A DNA stretch of 6,248 nucleotides. It comes from Maribacter sp. (GTDB lineage: Bacteria; Bacteroidota; Bacteroidia; Flavobacteriales; Flavobacteriaceae). This document shows positions 3,771 to 6,248 of the stretch, in pieces (positions within the stretch are counted from its first letter, which is position 1; every line of letters starts with the position of its first letter). The position numbers and the translations under genes are program-made. The notes under the pieces are model-generated. The model saw only the letters and a list, made by a program, of their open reading frames with translations, had not been told where the DNA came from and did not search any database. Location: the NCBI GenBank assembly GCA_030730545.1, contig JANQUX010000220.1, positions 1 to 6,248 of the forward strand, read 5' to 3'.

Positions 3771-6248
3771 ATGAATAAATACTTTATCAATAGTATTTTA
3801 TTTCTTTTGTTAACCACTACTGCAATTGCTCAAAAAGACTCGGTAAAGGTACAAAGGGAATATAATACCGCGCAACTTCTGGTAGGGGAAGAAATTAATA
3901 TTGACGGTCTTTTGTCTGAGATGAGTTGGGATAATGTGGCTTGGCAAGACGATTTTACGGTTTTTGAACCAAATAATGGTGAAAAAGCAAGTCAACGCAC
4001 AAAATTTAAAATAACCTATGATGCGAAGTTTTTATATGTGGGTATCCGTTGTTTTGATAGTATACCCGAAAAAATAGAAAAGCGACTTGCTCGTAGAGAT
4101 AATTTTTCTGGTGATTGGATAGAAGTTAATATTGACAGTTACAATGATAAACGCACAGGTTTTTCTTTTAATGTTTCTGCAGCAGGCGTAAAGGGTGATG
4201 AATTTATATCTCAAAATGGTGATTTTTGGGATGCCAGCTGGAACCCAATTTGGTACACTGCAGCCAATATTGATGAAGAAGGATGGACCGCGGAAATGAA
4301 AATTCCGTTTAGTCAATTAAAGTTTGGTGCTGCTGAAGAACAACAATGGGGACTTCAAATTCACAGACGATATTTTAGAGGCGAAGAACGCTCTATTTGG
4401 CAACCGATTTCTTTAGAAGCACCGGGTTGGGTTAGTGAATTCGGTAAGTTAACAGGTTTAAAGAATATTGAGCCTCAAAAACAATTAGAGATTCAGCCTT
4501 TTCTAGTGAATCAGTTCGATAGCTATCCATCTGAAACTGGCAACCCTTTTAGAGATGGTAAAGATTATATTTTGAATGCGGGTTTAGATGCTAAAATAGG
4601 ATTGACGAATGACTTGACATTGGATTTAACGGTAAATCCAGATTTCGGACAGGTTGATGCTGATCCGGGAGCAATCGCTTTAGACGGATTTCAAATATTT
4701 TTCGAAGAACGAAGACCATTCTTTATTGAAAACAAAAATATATTCGACTACGAGTTTGCCGATGGTAACGACAATGTTTTTTATAGTAGACGAATAGGTA
4801 GAAGTCCGCAAGGGTTTGCCGATGTTACGCAAGACGAGTTTGTTGATCAACCGACCAATTCTACCATACTGGGTGCCGCAAAATTTTCTGGTAAAACAAA
4901 GAACGGATGGTCTTTGGGGCTGTTAGAAAGTATTACCGGTAAAATGTACGCAGATATTGAAGATATTACTGGTAACAAAAGATCAGAACTAGTAGAGCCG
5001 TTAACCAACTATATAGTGGGTAGAGTGCAAAAAGATTTTAATGAACGTAATTCTTTCGTTGGCGGAATATTTACTGCCACCAATAGAAATTTACCGGAAA
5101 ATTTTGAGTTTTTAAGAAGTGGAGCGTATACTGGTGGTTTAGATTTTAAGCATAATTGGAAAAACAGAAATTATTATGTTGAAGGTAATGTGGTCGGTAG
5201 CCACGTTACAGGTAGTGAAGAAGCAATAACGAGAACTCAAACCAGCATCACCCATTTATTTCAAAGAGTAGACGCTGGTCATGTTTCTGTTGATACTAAT
5301 AGAACATCATTAACAGGTACTGGTGGCAAAATAGAAATAGGTAAAGCTGGTGGTGGAAATTGGAGATATGATGGCGGAGTCATTTGGCGATCACCCGAGT
5401 TGGAACTGAACGATATCGGATTTTTAAGACAGGCAGATGAAATAAAACAAACCGCATCTTTAAGTAGACTATTTATAAAACCTACTAATTTTTATCGTAA
5501 AGCCAATATAGAATTAAGTCAAAATTCTACTTATGATTTTGAAGGTAATTACAATAGAATACAATATCAGTTTGAAGGCTTTATAAATTATAAAAATAAT
5601 TGGTGGACAGAAGTTGGTGCTGCCCATAAGCCTCGTATATTTTCAAATACGGTACTTCGTGGCGGACCACGATGGCGCTGGTCAGACGAGAATTTTGCGT
5701 ATCTATTCTTTGGTTCTGATAGTAGAAAGAAATTAAGTTTTACCCTAGGTTATGTAAATAGTCAGGCAGCCGAAAATAACTTCTCGTTAGCGCGTTATGT
5801 GTTTAGATTGTACTATCAACCTTTTGATGCGTTTAACCTATCTATTTCTTCAGAGTTTGAAGAGAATCCGAATAAGACGCAGTATGTTACCGAAAGTAAT
5901 TTTAATGGTGCTGCGAGATATATTACCGGTAATATTGATCAAAAAACGTTTAGCACTTCCATCCGTTTTAATTATAGTATAAACCCGAATTTATCTATTC
6001 AGTATTATGGTGAGCCATTTATTTCTAGAGGTACATATACCGATTTTAATTATGTGAATAATCCTATTGCAGAGAAACTTAATGAACGAGTAACCTTATT
6101 TTCAGATAATCAAATTTCGCAATCTACTAGTACTGATAATTATTTGATTGATGAAGATTTTGATGGAACTGTAGATTATCAGATTGAGAATCCAGATTTT
6201 TCATATGTTCAATTTAGATCGAACTTAGTTTTAAGATGGGAATATGTG
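3771..6248 (+). CDS. Secreted CBM9-like / DUF5916 outer-membrane protein (3' end outside window)
   Basis: An ATG at 3771 opens a frame of 826 codons with no stop before the window edge. Residues 1-20 are a signal peptide: N-K near the start, a hydrophobic core (ILFLLLTTTAIA), and an A-I-A|Q cleavage site. About 40-230 form a carbohydrate-binding family 9-like beta domain, beginning INIDGLLSEMSW and including DWIEVNIDSYNDKRTGF at 115-131. From about 240 to the end is the DUF5916 region, with its hallmark TVNPDFGQVDADP (287-299) and FFEERRPFFIEN (310-321). The rest is rich in alternating polar/aromatic strands, as in an outer-membrane beta-barrel. Family members are, as I recall, roughly 750-900 residues and often end shortly after a motif like the LRWEYV seen here, so perhaps 20-40 residues are missing. 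The function of DUF5916 is not established; sugar binding is suggested only by the CBM9-like fold, and no catalytic residues are evident. No Shine-Dalgarno precedes the start. The gene is divergent from rplM and seems independent of it. Confidence 0.9.
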   Translation, partial: MNKYFINSILFLLLTTTAIAQKDSVKVQREYNTAQLLVGEEINIDGLLSEMSWDNVAWQDDFTVFEPNNGEKASQRTKFKITYDAKFLYVGIRCFDSIPEKIEKRLARRDNFSGDWIEVNIDSYNDKRTGFSFNVSAAGVKGDEFISQNGDFWDASWNPIWYTAANIDEEGWTAEMKIPFSQLKFGAAEEQQWGLQIHRRYFRGEERSIWQPISLEAPGWVSEFGKLTGLKNIEPQKQLEIQPFLVNQFDSYPSETGNPFRDGKDYILNAGLDAKIGLTNDLTLDLTVNPDFGQVDADPGAIALDGFQIFFEERRPFFIENKNIFDYEFADGNDNVFYSRRIGRSPQGFADVTQDEFVDQPTNSTILGAAKFSGKTKNGWSLGLLESITGKMYADIEDITGNKRSELVEPLTNYIVGRVQKDFNERNSFVGGIFTATNRNLPENFEFLRSGAYTGGLDFKHNWKNRNYYVEGNVVGSHVTGSEEAITRTQTSITHLFQRVDAGHVSVDTNRTSLTGTGGKIEIGKAGGGNWRYDGGVIWRSPELELNDIGFLRQADEIKQTASLSRLFIKPTNFYRKANIELSQNSTYDFEGNYNRIQYQFEGFINYKNNWWTEVGAAHKPRIFSNTVLRGGPRWRWSDENFAYLFFGSDSRKKLSFTLGYVNSQAAENNFSLARYVFRLYYQPFDAFNLSISSEFEENPNKTQYVTESNFNGAARYITGNIDQKTFSTSIRFNYSINPNLSIQYYGEPFISRGTYTDFNYVNNPIAEKLNERVTLFSDNQISQSTSTDNYLIDEDFDGTVDYQIENPDFSYVQFRSNLVLRWEYV

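Noticed and set aside
3810..4316. Two minus-strand open frames (3810-3995 and 4032-4316) under the start of the DUF5916 gene
   Set aside because: They are shadows of the plus-strand coding frame, which is supported by a signal peptide and family motifs over its whole length.
5797..5982. 61-codon plus-strand open frame within the DUF5916 gene
   Set aside because: It lies in a different frame from the 826-codon gene and has no independent support.

Overview
The window looks like chromosome of a marine-type member of the Flavobacteriaceae (Bacteroidota). The evidence is AT-rich DNA, the gene order rplM-rpsI-rpsB-tsf, promoters of the form TTTG-N18/19-TAnnTTTG, absence of Shine-Dalgarno sequences before every start, and protein families common in that group (an M61-like peptidase end and a CBM9/DUF5916 outer-membrane protein). 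The genus cannot be fixed from the sequence alone; the Maribacter/Zobellia/Cellulophaga neighbourhood is a guess.

Layout. Left edge (1-377, + strand): the last 124 codons of a PDZ-containing protein, probably an M61-family metallopeptidase. It converges on tsf, and a symmetrical A/T-flanked hairpin (404-440) can end transcription from both sides. Centre (462-3525, - strand): a translation block, read right to left as rplM (L13), rpsI (S9), rpsB (S2) and tsf (EF-Ts). rplM and rpsI are one base apart and end at a strong intrinsic terminator. rpsB then has a candidate promoter of its own, so the block is probably two transcription units, rplM-rpsI and rpsB-tsf. Right side (3771 to the window edge, + strand): a large secreted CBM9-like/DUF5916 protein, open to the last base and probably missing only a few dozen residues. 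It diverges from rplM across a 245-bp region with a textbook promoter for rplM, a weaker one for the DUF5916 gene, and a set of TTACATT/AATGTAA repeats.

The ribosomal proteins and EF-Ts serve translation elongation and ribosome assembly; the flanking genes are functionally unrelated. The most notable feature is ribosomal protein S2: it is about 120-130 residues longer than usual, with a charged Lys/Glu/Ala/Pro linker followed by a complete helix-hairpin-helix-type domain. No mobile element, CRISPR array, tRNA or rRNA was seen. Apart from the S2 extension, this is an ordinary housekeeping region.
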